Positions 15,191 through 23,758 of a stretch of DNA of 64,000 nt are shown here, in pieces (within the stretch, counting starts at the first letter, position 1; every line of letters begins with the position of its first letter). Location: contig DASYHQ010000052.1 in the NCBI GenBank assembly GCA_035998445.1, positions 124,001 to 188,000 on the forward strand, in the 5' to 3' direction. Source of the DNA: Tepidisphaeraceae bacterium. Its GTDB lineage: Bacteria; Planctomycetota; Phycisphaerae; Tepidisphaerales; Tepidisphaeraceae. The notes under the pieces were generated by a model. The model was not told where the DNA came from. It did not search any database and saw only the letters and a list, made by a program, of their open reading frames with translations. The translations under genes were made by a program, and so were the position numbers.

Positions 15191-18157
15191 ATGCCCGATA
15201 GCAGCCGTACCGCCATCGAACTACCCGCCATGCCGACGAGCGAGATGGCGGCCCGCGTGCATGCATTCGATTGGGCGACGACACCGTTGGGGCCGATGAA
15301 CCACTGGCCCCAGAGCCTGCGGACGGCCGTCAGCATCTGTCTTAACAGTCGGTTTCCGATGTTCGTCTGGTGGGGGCCGGACTTGGTCAACATATACAAC
15401 GATGCTTACGCGCCGATCCTCGGCAAGCGGCATCCCGCCGCGCTCGGTCGGCCGGCGCGGCAGACGTGGCATGAGATCTGGTCGACCGTCGGTCCACAGG
15501 CCGAGGCCGTCATGTTGCGCGGCGAGTCGACTTGGAACGAGCGCGTACGTCTCGACATGGAACGCCAAGGCTTTCTGGAAGAGACCTACTTCACGTGGTC
15601 GTACAGCCCGATCCACGATGAATCCAACCGCATCGGCGGGCTGTTCTGCGCTTGCACGGAAGAGACGCAGCGCGTGATGGTCGAGCGCGAACGCGACCGC
15701 ATGGCCGAGCAGCGCCGGCAGGCCGACGAGCGCGCTCGCACGATCCTTGAAAGTATCACCGACGCGTTCTTCTCGCTTGACGGCGATTGGCGCTTCACCT
15801 ACGTCAACCCGCGGGGTGAGCATTTGCTGGGCCGCGCGCCAGGCGATCTGATCGGCAAGAACGTGTGGGACGAATATCCCCAACTGATCGGGACCGTATT
15901 TGAGCAGGTCTACCGTCATGCCGGCGTCCAGCGGGTGACGGGGTCGGTGACGTCGTTCTACCCCGACCACGATCGATGGTACGAGGTACACGCCTACCCG
16001 GCGGCGCCGGACGGCATAGCCGTTTACTTTCGCGACGCCACCGAGCGCAAGGAGATCGAGGCGCGCGACCGGTTCCTGTTGTCGCTTGATGACGCGCTGC
16101 GCCGCGAGGTCGATCCGGACCGCCTTACCGCCCATGCGGCGAGACTGCTGCGCCAGCACCTGCAGGCCGACCGCTGCGCGTACGCCGAGGTGGTGGGGGA
16201 CGACGACGACTTCTACGTCACCGGCGACGACGGCGCACCGGGTGTGTCCAGCATCGTGGGGCGCTACGAGTTGGCGGCGTTCGGGAAGGAATTCGTGCGA
16301 TCGTCGCGAGCGGGGCAACCGTACGTGGTCGCCGATGCCATGACGGATGCGCGAACGGCTGACGTGCGCGACGCGTATCGGGCGGGCGGCATTACCGCCG
16401 TCATCTCGATCCCACTGTTGAAGGGTGGACGGTTCGCCGGTGGGATGGCGGTGCATCAGCGCACGCCGCGCGACTGGCGCGCCGCCGAGGTCGAACTGGT
16501 CCAGCTGGTCGCCGACCGTTGTTGGGAATCGATCGAACGGGCGCGGGTCGAGCGGGCGCTGCGCGCCAGCGAGCAACGGTTGCGCGCGGTGGTAGAAGCG
16601 ACGCCCGAGTGCGTGAAAATCGTCGCGCCGGACGGCGGGCTGGCGTACATGAACCCCGCCGGGCTGTCGATGATCGAGGCGGACTCGATCGAGTCGGTGC
16701 AGGGCGCTTGTACGTACGACCTGGTCGTGCAGGAACACCGTCGCCAATGGGTGCAATCGCACGCGCGCGTGTGCGCCGGCGAGCGACTGACGTGGGAGTT
16801 CGAGATCGTAGGCCTGGCCGGCACGCGGCGATGGATGGAGACGCACGCCGTCCCGCTGACGCTGTCCGACGGGCGCACGGGGCAGTTGGCCGTCACCCGT
16901 GATATCACGACGCGCAAGCGCGCAGAATCGGAACGCGAGCAATTGCTCGCCAGCGAGCGCGCGGCGCGCGTGGAATCGGAGCGGGCGGGACGAATGAAGG
17001 ACGAGTTCCTCGCAACGCTGTCGCACGAGCTGCGCACGCCGTTGAACGCAATCGTTGGCTGGGCCGGCATCCTGGCGCGGGGCAAACGCGACGATCGCGA
17101 CCTGCGCGACGGGCTCGACACGATCCTGCGCAACGCGCGGGCGCAAACCCAGATCATCGAGGACCTGCTGGACATGAGCCGCATCATCAGCGGCAAGGTG
17201 CGGCTGGACGTGCAGCGGGTGGACCTGGACCCGATCGTGCGCGCCGCGGTCGAGGCGGTGCGACCGGCGGCCGAGGCGAAGGGCGTGCGCCTGCAGGTCG
17301 TGCTCGACCCGCTGGCCGGGCCCGTCAGTGGCGATGCCGGGCGCCTGCAGCAGGTGTTCTGGAACCTGCTGAGCAACGCCCTGAAGTTCACGCCGCGTGA
17401 CGGTCGCGTGCAGGTGGTGCTGGAGCGCGTCAACTCGCACCTTGAGGTCAGCGTGAGTGACACCGGCGAGGGCATCTCACCGGAGTTCCTCCCGTTCGTG
17501 TTCGACCGCTTCCGCCAAGCCGACGCCAGCACGACCCGCCTGCACGGCGGGCTTGGACTGGGCCTGGCCATCGTGCGCCAGTTGGTCGAACTGCACGGCG
17601 GATCGGTGCGCGTGAACAGTCCCGGCATTGGGCAGGGCAGCACGTTCACCGTTGCGCTGCCGTTAACCGTGGTGCACCCGGAACCGGCGTCCGACCCTCT
17701 CGAACGTCGACATCCCACCGCGGACAACACAGCGGCTGACTCGAACGCCAACCACATGGAAGCCTGCGAGAGCATCACGGGCGTGCACGTGCTGGTCGTC
17801 GATGACGAGCCCGACGCCCGTGCCCTGGTCAAGCGATTGCTTGAAGACTGCGGCGCCACCGTCGCGACGGCCGGTTCGGCGTCTGCGGCGCTCGAACGCC
17901 TGCAGGAGGAATCCTTCGACGTCCTGCTGAGCGACATCGGCATGCCCGGCGAGGACGGCTACGACCTGATCCGCAAGGTGCGCGCCCGGTCGTCCGATCT
18001 GAACGGTCGGGTGGCCTCGATCGCGCTAACCGCTTACGCGCGCGGCGAGGACCGCGTGAAGGCGATCGTTGCCGGGTTCGACATGCACATCACCAAACCC
18101 ATCGAACCCGTCGAGCTGATCGCCGTCGTCAGCCGCTTCGCGGCGCGCAATCGGTAG
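15191..18157 (+). CDS. Hybrid sensor histidine kinase/response regulator (PAS-PAS-GAF-PAS-HisKA-HATPase-REC)
   Basis: The ATG at 15191 is preceded by GGAG and gives 988 aa with no membrane segment, so the kinase is probably cytoplasmic. Domain order: an N-terminal PAS-like domain (PMNHWPQSLRTAV, then MFVWWGPDLVNIYNDAY), a short coiled coil near 150-180, a PAS domain (ARTILESITDAFFSL), a GAF domain at roughly 305-460, and a third PAS domain (LRAVVEATPECVKIV). HisKA follows with the phospho-accepting His in LSHELRTPLNAI. The HATPase has the N box (LLSNALKFTP) and a glycine box (GLGLGLAIV). A C-terminal receiver carries VVDDEPDA and the phospho-acceptor Asp in LLSDIGMPGEDG. Such kinases sense small molecules, light or redox through PAS/GAF and pass phosphate internally. 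No DNA-binding partner gene is adjacent, so the output is unknown. Confidence 0.93.
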   Translation: MPDSSRTAIELPAMPTSEMAARVHAFDWATTPLGPMNHWPQSLRTAVSICLNSRFPMFVWWGPDLVNIYNDAYAPILGKRHPAALGRPARQTWHEIWSTVGPQAEAVMLRGESTWNERVRLDMERQGFLEETYFTWSYSPIHDESNRIGGLFCACTEETQRVMVERERDRMAEQRRQADERARTILESITDAFFSLDGDWRFTYVNPRGEHLLGRAPGDLIGKNVWDEYPQLIGTVFEQVYRHAGVQRVTGSVTSFYPDHDRWYEVHAYPAAPDGIAVYFRDATERKEIEARDRFLLSLDDALRREVDPDRLTAHAARLLRQHLQADRCAYAEVVGDDDDFYVTGDDGAPGVSSIVGRYELAAFGKEFVRSSRAGQPYVVADAMTDARTADVRDAYRAGGITAVISIPLLKGGRFAGGMAVHQRTPRDWRAAEVELVQLVADRCWESIERARVERALRASEQRLRAVVEATPECVKIVAPDGGLAYMNPAGLSMIEADSIESVQGACTYDLVVQEHRRQWVQSHARVCAGERLTWEFEIVGLAGTRRWMETHAVPLTLSDGRTGQLAVTRDITTRKRAESEREQLLASERAARVESERAGRMKDEFLATLSHELRTPLNAIVGWAGILARGKRDDRDLRDGLDTILRNARAQTQIIEDLLDMSRIISGKVRLDVQRVDLDPIVRAAVEAVRPAAEAKGVRLQVVLDPLAGPVSGDAGRLQQVFWNLLSNALKFTPRDGRVQVVLERVNSHLEVSVSDTGEGISPEFLPFVFDRFRQADASTTRLHGGLGLGLAIVRQLVELHGGSVRVNSPGIGQGSTFTVALPLTVVHPEPASDPLERRHPTADNTAADSNANHMEACESITGVHVLVVDDEPDARALVKRLLEDCGATVATAGSASAALERLQEESFDVLLSDIGMPGEDGYDLIRKVRARSSDLNGRVASIALTAYARGEDRVKAIVAGFDMHITKPIEPVELIAVVSRFAARNR

Positions 18158-18254
18158 CGTGGTGCTGCGGTCTGTGCACCATTGCGTCACGTCGCGCGGT
18201 CCATTGCAAAGCGAGATCGCGCGAAACAATTTCGCTCGGGCTGCGTTGGTTTGA

Positions 18255-18282
18255 TTGCGATGCGCCGGGGGGGAACGATAAT
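18255..18282 (+). promoter_or_regulatory. Candidate promoter of molybdenum hydroxylase operon
   Basis: TTGCGA (18255-18260) and GATAAT (18277-18282) are separated by 16 nt, about 32 nt before the start codon of the small subunit gene. The match is reasonable but untested. Confidence 0.4.
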
Positions 18283-18314
18283 TAGCCCGCTCGTCGAGAA
18301 AGGAGTGCCGTCGC

Positions 18315-18827
18315 ATGGAGATCGCCAGCCCCGCCGAAGCCACCGGCGACAGTGCCGTGGCCGTTACCGTCAACGGCAAGCCGCACCGCATCGCCGCGCC
18401 ATCCACCTGTTCGTTGCTGGAGGTGCTTCGGGAAGAATTGCGCCTCACCGGCACGCGCTACGGATGCGGCTCCGGCGACTGCGGCGCCTGCGCCGTTCAC
18501 GTGGACGGCAAGCGCGCTTTGGCCTGCACCACGACGCTGGCCGACGTGGCAGACAGGTCGGTGACGACGATCGAAGGCCTCGCCACCGGTGACCAACTGC
18601 AACCGGTGCAGCAGGCGTTCCTGGACGACAACGCGTTCCAGTGCGGCTACTGCACGTCGGGCATGATCATGACGGCCGTCGCACTGTTGAACGAACAACC
18701 CGACGCCGACGATGCGGCGCTGTTGAAGGGCATGGACGCCAACCTCTGCCGGTGCTGCGGCTACGAGCGCATCCTGGCCACCGTTCGCCGCGCCGCGGCC
18801 ATGGCCCGGCAAGGAGGTGGGCGATGA
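18315..18827 (+). CDS. (2Fe-2S)-binding small subunit of xanthine dehydrogenase-family oxidoreductase (IorA-like)
   Basis: The 170-aa protein is a small electron-transfer subunit of the molybdenum hydroxylase family. The plant-type ferredoxin cluster is bound by C51, C56, C59 and C71 (GCGSGDCGAC...LAC). The second, helical 2Fe-2S domain has C110, C113, C145 and C147 (QCGYC and NLCRC). It passes electrons from the molybdenum site to an acceptor. An AAGGAG site precedes the ATG. Its last bases overlap the next gene by 4 nt (ATGA at 18824), so the two subunits are translationally coupled. A separate FAD subunit, as in xanthine dehydrogenase, is absent, which matches isoquinoline 1-oxidoreductase- or aldehyde-dehydrogenase-type two-subunit enzymes whose electrons go to a cytochrome. 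The substrate cannot be told from sequence. Confidence 0.92.
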   Translation: MEIASPAEATGDSAVAVTVNGKPHRIAAPSTCSLLEVLREELRLTGTRYGCGSGDCGACAVHVDGKRALACTTTLADVADRSVTTIEGLATGDQLQPVQQAFLDDNAFQCGYCTSGMIMTAVALLNEQPDADDAALLKGMDANLCRCCGYERILATVRRAAAMARQGGGR

Positions 18828-20983
18828 ACGGCGACGAACTCCCCAGCGGTGAAGACGGTGGCGCGATCACCCGGCGGCAGTGGTTGCAGACGCTGGGCGC
18901 GGGCCTTCTCGTGGCAATCGTGGGGCCGGACCTGCAGGCGCAGAACAGCCGCGAGCGCCGCGACCAGCGCGGTGGGGGACGCGAACGTGGCGCCGGCGAC
19001 GTAGCGGCACGGCTGCACATCGCGCGCGACGGCACGATCACCATCATGACCGGCAAGGTCGAATGCGGCCAAGGCGCCCGTGCCCAGATCACCCAGGCCG
19101 CTGCCGAAGAACTACACGTGGCGCCGGAGCGCATCACGCTGGTCATGGGTGACACCGATTTGTGCCCCGATGATGGCCCGACGGTCGGTTCGCGCACCAC
19201 GCCGCGCACGATCCCCAGCATTCGCCAGGCGACGGTCGCCGCGCGCAACGTGCTGATCGAACTGGCCGCGGCGCGGTGGGGCGTGGATGCCAACATGCTG
19301 CGGGCAGAGGACGGCGCGGTCGTGCATGCGCAGGACGGGCGGTCGATTTCCTATGGCGAATTGGTGGACGACGACCTGTCGCGCGCGCTCGCCGCGGCAA
19401 CGCCGGCCGAGGGCGTGCAGCTTACCGAAGTGAAGCGCTGGACGGTGCTCGGCACCTCGGTGGGGCGGCCGAACGCGCGCGACATCGTGGTCGGCACGCA
19501 TCAGTATCCGTCCGACATCGAGCGCCCGGGCATGCTGTACGGACAGGTCCTGCGTCCACCGGCGATCGGCGCGAAGCTGGCATCGATCAATTTGGCGGCC
19601 ACCGGCAACCTGCCCCGCGAGGTCGTGGTCGTGCGCGACGGGAACTTCGTCGGCGCCGCCGCGCCGCGGTCGTATCAGGTGCGGCACGCGATGGAAATGC
19701 TCAGCAACGCAGCGACGTGGCAGCACGATGCGCCGGCCGACAGTGCGGTGCTGTTCGATCACCTGCGCCGCACCGCACGCGAGCCGGAGAAGCTGGCCAA
19801 CCCGCTCGCCGATCGGTTGGAACGCGATAGGCACGCACTGCGGCAGACGTATCAGGTGGCGTACGTGCAGCACGCGCCCCTGGAGCCGCGCGCTGCGGTT
19901 GCCGAGTGGGCCGACGGCAAGTTGACCGTCTGGACGGCCACGCAGAACCCGCTGCGCGTGCGCGGCGAGCTTGAGTCGGCGTTCGACCTGCCGGCGGGCT
20001 CGGTGCGCGTGATCGTGCCCGACTTTGGCGGCGCGTTTGGTGGCAAGCACACCGGCGAGTGCGCCGTGGAAGCCGCGCGGCTCGCCAAGGCCGCCGCCAG
20101 GCCGGTCAGCCTGCGGTGGACGCGGCAGGAAGAGTTCACCTGGGCCTCGTTCCGCCCGGCGGCTCTGATCATGGCCGAGGCGGGGCTGGACGACGCCGGA
20201 GAGATCAGCTCGTGGTTCTTCGTGAACGTGAACTCGGGCAGCTCAGGCTTGCGCTCGCCGTACCGTGCCAAGGACTGGCGCGAGGAGCACGTCGAGGCGA
20301 ACGCGCCGCTGCGGCACGGCTCGTACCGCGCGCTGGCCGCGACGGCCAACCACTTCGCGCGCGAGAGCTTCATCGACGAGCTCGCCCACGCCGCCGGCAT
20401 CGACCCGCTGCAGTTCCGGCTCGACCGCCTGAACGAACCGCGACAGGTCAATGTGCTGAAGGCCGCTGCGGACAAGTTTGACTGGGCCCGGCGACGCACC
20501 GCACGGCAGCCAAACGTTGGCGTCGGCCTTGCGTGCGGCACCGAGAAGGGCTCGTTCGTCGCAACCTGCGTCGAAGTGGCGACCGATCCCGCGAGTGGCA
20601 CGTTTACGATCCGCCATATCCACCAAGCCTACGAGTGCGGCAAGATCATGAACCCCAACAACCTGCTGGCGCAGGTGCAGGGTGGGCTGATCCAGGCACT
20701 GGGGCCAGCCCTATGGGAGGCCATCAACCTGCGCGACGGCCGGGTGCTGAACGACCACTTCGGAGCCTACCGCGTGCCGCGATTCAGCGACGTGCCACCG
20801 ATCACGATCGACCTGTTGGACCGCCCGGACCTGAGCAGCGTGGGCGCCGGTGAGACCCCCGTCATCACGATCGCGCCCGCCATTGCCAACGCGATCTTCC
20901 ACGCGTGCGGCCAACGTGTACGGCAGATGCCGATCCGCCTGCCGACGGCGACGGGTGGTCAACGTGCAGCGAGCGCAAACTAA
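18824..20983 (+). CDS. Molybdopterin-binding large subunit of xanthine dehydrogenase-family oxidoreductase (IorB-like), Tat-exported
   Basis: The 719-aa product starts at the ATG overlapping the small-subunit stop and is preceded by AAGGAGGTG. Near the N-terminus, ITRRQWLQTLGAGLLVAIVG is a twin-arginine signal ending about DLQAQ, so the folded heterodimer is probably exported to the periplasm with the leaderless small subunit hitch-hiking. Molybdopterin-binding landmarks include GKVECGQGARAQITQAAAEEL, FGGAFGGKH and a C-terminal GAGETPVI, whose Glu is the expected catalytic base. Exported two-subunit enzymes of this type oxidise aldehydes or N-heterocycles and hand electrons to cytochrome c. 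No cytochrome gene, FAD subunit or maturation factor is adjacent. The family is secure and the substrate unknown. Confidence 0.9.
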   Translation: MNGDELPSGEDGGAITRRQWLQTLGAGLLVAIVGPDLQAQNSRERRDQRGGGRERGAGDVAARLHIARDGTITIMTGKVECGQGARAQITQAAAEELHVAPERITLVMGDTDLCPDDGPTVGSRTTPRTIPSIRQATVAARNVLIELAAARWGVDANMLRAEDGAVVHAQDGRSISYGELVDDDLSRALAAATPAEGVQLTEVKRWTVLGTSVGRPNARDIVVGTHQYPSDIERPGMLYGQVLRPPAIGAKLASINLAATGNLPREVVVVRDGNFVGAAAPRSYQVRHAMEMLSNAATWQHDAPADSAVLFDHLRRTAREPEKLANPLADRLERDRHALRQTYQVAYVQHAPLEPRAAVAEWADGKLTVWTATQNPLRVRGELESAFDLPAGSVRVIVPDFGGAFGGKHTGECAVEAARLAKAAARPVSLRWTRQEEFTWASFRPAALIMAEAGLDDAGEISSWFFVNVNSGSSGLRSPYRAKDWREEHVEANAPLRHGSYRALAATANHFARESFIDELAHAAGIDPLQFRLDRLNEPRQVNVLKAAADKFDWARRRTARQPNVGVGLACGTEKGSFVATCVEVATDPASGTFTIRHIHQAYECGKIMNPNNLLAQVQGGLIQALGPALWEAINLRDGRVLNDHFGAYRVPRFSDVPPITIDLLDRPDLSSVGAGETPVITIAPAIANAIFHACGQRVRQMPIRLPTATGGQRAASAN

Positions 20984-21434
20984 GCCGTTCCAAGGGGTTT
21001 GGACTGCGGCCGATGGCGAAGCTAGCAAGGGGTGTCGCATCATCCCGCTAGATCGATCGGAGCGATGCAGAGAGTTCGCTCTGCAGGCCATACCGGACCA
21101 ACAACTGGGATCGCGTCTGGCCCGCCAATCTATCGCCTGTCCACGAGCGGTCTACCCAAAATCCCTGAGCGAACTTGACCGATCGCAATTCCGTAGTATG
21201 CTACGCAACAGTTCCGCATTTCTAATTCGATGGTTCGTGTAGTTGCAACTATTGCCAAGCGGTTGAGGTGCATGCGTGCGCCTTGGTCGTGATGGGTATA
21301 GGTGTGCAGTGATGGTGTCGGCCGTTCCACATGGCCGGGCTCGGTGCGCGTTGCGCCAGGCGCTACCCATGTCGGGTGAGATGTCGCCGTCGTGTCATGC
21401 GGGTTACGGGTCGGTCTACTTCCGGAGGCAGGGA
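20984..21434. other. Intergenic region with candidate promoter and long leader
   Basis: This gap of 451 nt has no recognisable gene. It contains a plausible promoter at 21175-21202 and, downstream of it, about 225 nt that would be an untranslated leader of the PEP-CTERM gene. No riboswitch or strong hairpin was recognised. Confidence 0.4.
21175..21202 (+). promoter_or_regulatory. Candidate promoter upstream of PEP-CTERM gene
   Basis: TTGACC (21175-21180) and TATGCT (21197-21202) are separated by 16 nt. The start codon is about 230 nt further on, so either the leader is long or a second promoter exists. Confidence 0.4.
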
Positions 21435-23558
21435 ATGGTTCGCACTTCCAAGATGAGCAGCAACATGCGCAAGATGCAGGCCGCGGCCGTCGCCGCGCTG
21501 TTGATGACCGTGCCGGCGATGGCCGACACGTACACTTGGACGCCCACCAGCGGCGATCAGAACTGGAACAACAACACCCACGACGCCCTCCCGGGCAACG
21601 ACAACAATAACTGGGGCACCGGCATCGGTGGAGCGTTCCCGAACGCCGCTGGCGATGTGGCGAACGTCAATAACGACATTACCAACACGGTCAACCTCAG
21701 CCTGATCGTGCCGATCACGATCGGCACGCTGAACTTGGGGGATTCGGCGTTCTCGCCTACCAACACCAGCGCGTTCATTATCTCCGGCCCCAGCCTCACG
21801 TTCGACACGGGCAACGTGAACACGCCCGCCCAGATCAACGTTGGAAACGTCGGCACGGCCACCAATGCCATCAGCGCACCGATCTCGATCGTGCAAGATC
21901 GCCTGCTGATCAACCTGAACCCCAGTACGACGGCCGGTAATGCGCAGGGGCTGAACATTACCGGCAACGTCACCACCACCGGTAAGACGATCGTCATCAG
22001 TGGTGGTTACAAGGGTGCCAGCGACACGACGCAGATGACGTTTAATGGCGGCGATACGCTGATTGGCAATGGCACGATCATCAACAACAGCGATTCGCCG
22101 ATGGTGATCAACGGGAACAAGACCAGCTTCACCGGCACGATCATTGCCAACGGGCAAGGGGCTGGCACGGATGGCAACACCGGCACGCTCTCGCTCAACG
22201 GTGGCACGTTAGTCAACGCAGCCGAAATGATCGTCAATGGCGCGTTCGACCTTGCTGGCAACAACCTCGGCGGCCGACTTCAGATCGGCACGAATGGCAG
22301 CCAAACGGTGCCGAGTGACCAGCGGTTATCCAAGAATCGCATCACTTTGAACACGGGCAACATGACTGACGGTGGCGTGCGCATGGACTCACTGAACGGT
22401 TCCGGCACGCTTCAGCAAGACACGGTTGCCAACTTCGACTTTAACAGCGGCTCGTCGGCGCTGACGGTGGGTTCCCACAATACCACCGGTGGTAACAAGC
22501 TGACCGTGACGACTCTCGAACGTGGCGCAGGTGCCACCGCCATCGTGCGCATCGTGCCCGCGGCTGGCACCATCGCGCAGTTCATTGCTGCCAACAGCGC
22601 CGACTACGTCGTCGGCTCGAATGCGACCTCCGGCACATCGATGCGCGTCATTCCCTGGATGACGGCCAAGAGCAGTTCCAACAACTTTTCGCTCGAGGGC
22701 TTCGCCACGTACGCGGCCGATGGCACGGGCATCCGCCCCTTGGCCGCAACCGAGGTCTCCGCAAGTTTCGTCGCAGGTGCAAACGTCTCCATCAACTCGA
22801 TCGGAACGCTCGCCAGTGACACGTCGGTCAACTCGTTACGGCTGAATAATAGCCAGACTTCTAACATCGGTTCGGGGCGAACGCTGACTATCGCCAGCGG
22901 TGGCCTGATCTTCACGGGCAACAACAATAACTTCGGAACGACCGGTGGCGCCAACGCCGGCACGCTGAGCTTCGGCTCGGCCGAGGGCGTGGTCTTCACC
23001 AGCACGAGCGCCACCAACACGATCGGCGCCGTCGTCACCGGTAGTGGTGGGTTGACCAAGGGCGGCTTCGGCACGCTCGTGCTGACCGGTGCCAACACCT
23101 ACACCGGCGACACGCACGTCGGCGGTGGCCGGTTGCAGGTCGGCAACGGTACGGTGGGTTCGAAGCTGGGCGATGGTGACGTGACCGTGCATACCAGCGC
23201 GTCGCTGAGCATCCTCGGCAGCGCGTCTGACACGGCCGCGGGCGTTGTCGATGTGATCGCCGATGATGCGGCGTTGTCGCTGCTGGCCACGGGGCTGTTC
23301 AACGGCACGGTGAACGTCGGTGCCAGCCTGGTCGAGACAGTTGGTGGGCTGTACCTGGGCGACCAGATGCAGGTCGGAGGTTACTACGGTTCGTCGGCCG
23401 CGGCGCTCGCGTTCCCCACGCTCGACGTGACGGTGAACGATTCGTTCTTCACCGGAAGCGGCGTCGTCTTCGTCGACGCCGTCGCGGTGCCTGAGCCCGG
23501 CACGATGGCGGTCCTCGCCACGGTCGGCGCCGCCATGCTGGCCCGCCGTCGTCGCTAA
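21435..23558 (+). CDS. PEP-CTERM sorted surface protein with autotransporter-type beta-strand repeats
   Basis: The ATG at 21435, with GGAGG upstream, gives 707 aa beginning with a signal peptide (MQAAAVAALLMTVPAMAD). The body is Asn-, Thr- and Gly-rich and predicted to be repetitive beta structure. LTKGGFGTLVLTGANTYTGD around residue 540 is the autotransporter-associated beta-strand (PATR-type) repeat. The end carries VPEPGT, a hydrophobic helix and the tail ARRRR, the PEP-CTERM signal recognised by exosortase in EPS-producing bacteria, which moves proteins to the surface or matrix. Unlike true autotransporters there is no C-terminal translocator barrel. A GC-rich hairpin (23567-23591) follows the stop. 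Sorting class is clear; function is probably structural or adhesive but unproven. Exosortase itself is not in this window. Confidence 0.9.
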   Translation: MVRTSKMSSNMRKMQAAAVAALLMTVPAMADTYTWTPTSGDQNWNNNTHDALPGNDNNNWGTGIGGAFPNAAGDVANVNNDITNTVNLSLIVPITIGTLNLGDSAFSPTNTSAFIISGPSLTFDTGNVNTPAQINVGNVGTATNAISAPISIVQDRLLINLNPSTTAGNAQGLNITGNVTTTGKTIVISGGYKGASDTTQMTFNGGDTLIGNGTIINNSDSPMVINGNKTSFTGTIIANGQGAGTDGNTGTLSLNGGTLVNAAEMIVNGAFDLAGNNLGGRLQIGTNGSQTVPSDQRLSKNRITLNTGNMTDGGVRMDSLNGSGTLQQDTVANFDFNSGSSALTVGSHNTTGGNKLTVTTLERGAGATAIVRIVPAAGTIAQFIAANSADYVVGSNATSGTSMRVIPWMTAKSSSNNFSLEGFATYAADGTGIRPLAATEVSASFVAGANVSINSIGTLASDTSVNSLRLNNSQTSNIGSGRTLTIASGGLIFTGNNNNFGTTGGANAGTLSFGSAEGVVFTSTSATNTIGAVVTGSGGLTKGGFGTLVLTGANTYTGDTHVGGGRLQVGNGTVGSKLGDGDVTVHTSASLSILGSASDTAAGVVDVIADDAALSLLATGLFNGTVNVGASLVETVGGLYLGDQMQVGGYYGSSAAALAFPTLDVTVNDSFFTGSGVVFVDAVAVPEPGTMAVLATVGAAMLARRRR

Positions 23559-23566
23559 TTGCACAA

Positions 23567-23591
23567 GCCCGCGCACAACGTCGTGCCGGGC
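23567..23591 (+). terminator. Possible terminator hairpin after PEP-CTERM gene
   Basis: GCCCGCGCAC and GTGCCGGGC can pair around AACGTC, starting 9 nt after the stop codon. There is no U tract, so it may be only a processing or stabilising hairpin. Confidence 0.35.
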
Positions 23592-23758
23592 ATTGCCGAG
23601 AGGGAAGGCCGAGGCCCGTAAAGGGCCGTGCGACACGGATCATCGAAGGTACTTCGCCCGCTCACGATCTGTGTGCAGGCGAGCCTTCGAGGGTCCGTGT
23701 CGCTTCGTTTCATGAGATCGACCTATCCCCGCCTGCGGTCGGCGATATACTGGTCGGC

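Noticed and set aside
15221-17440. A 739-codon minus-strand frame
   Set aside because: It is antisense to the hybrid histidine kinase and rich in Arg, His and Leu, as expected for an off-frame in GC-rich DNA.
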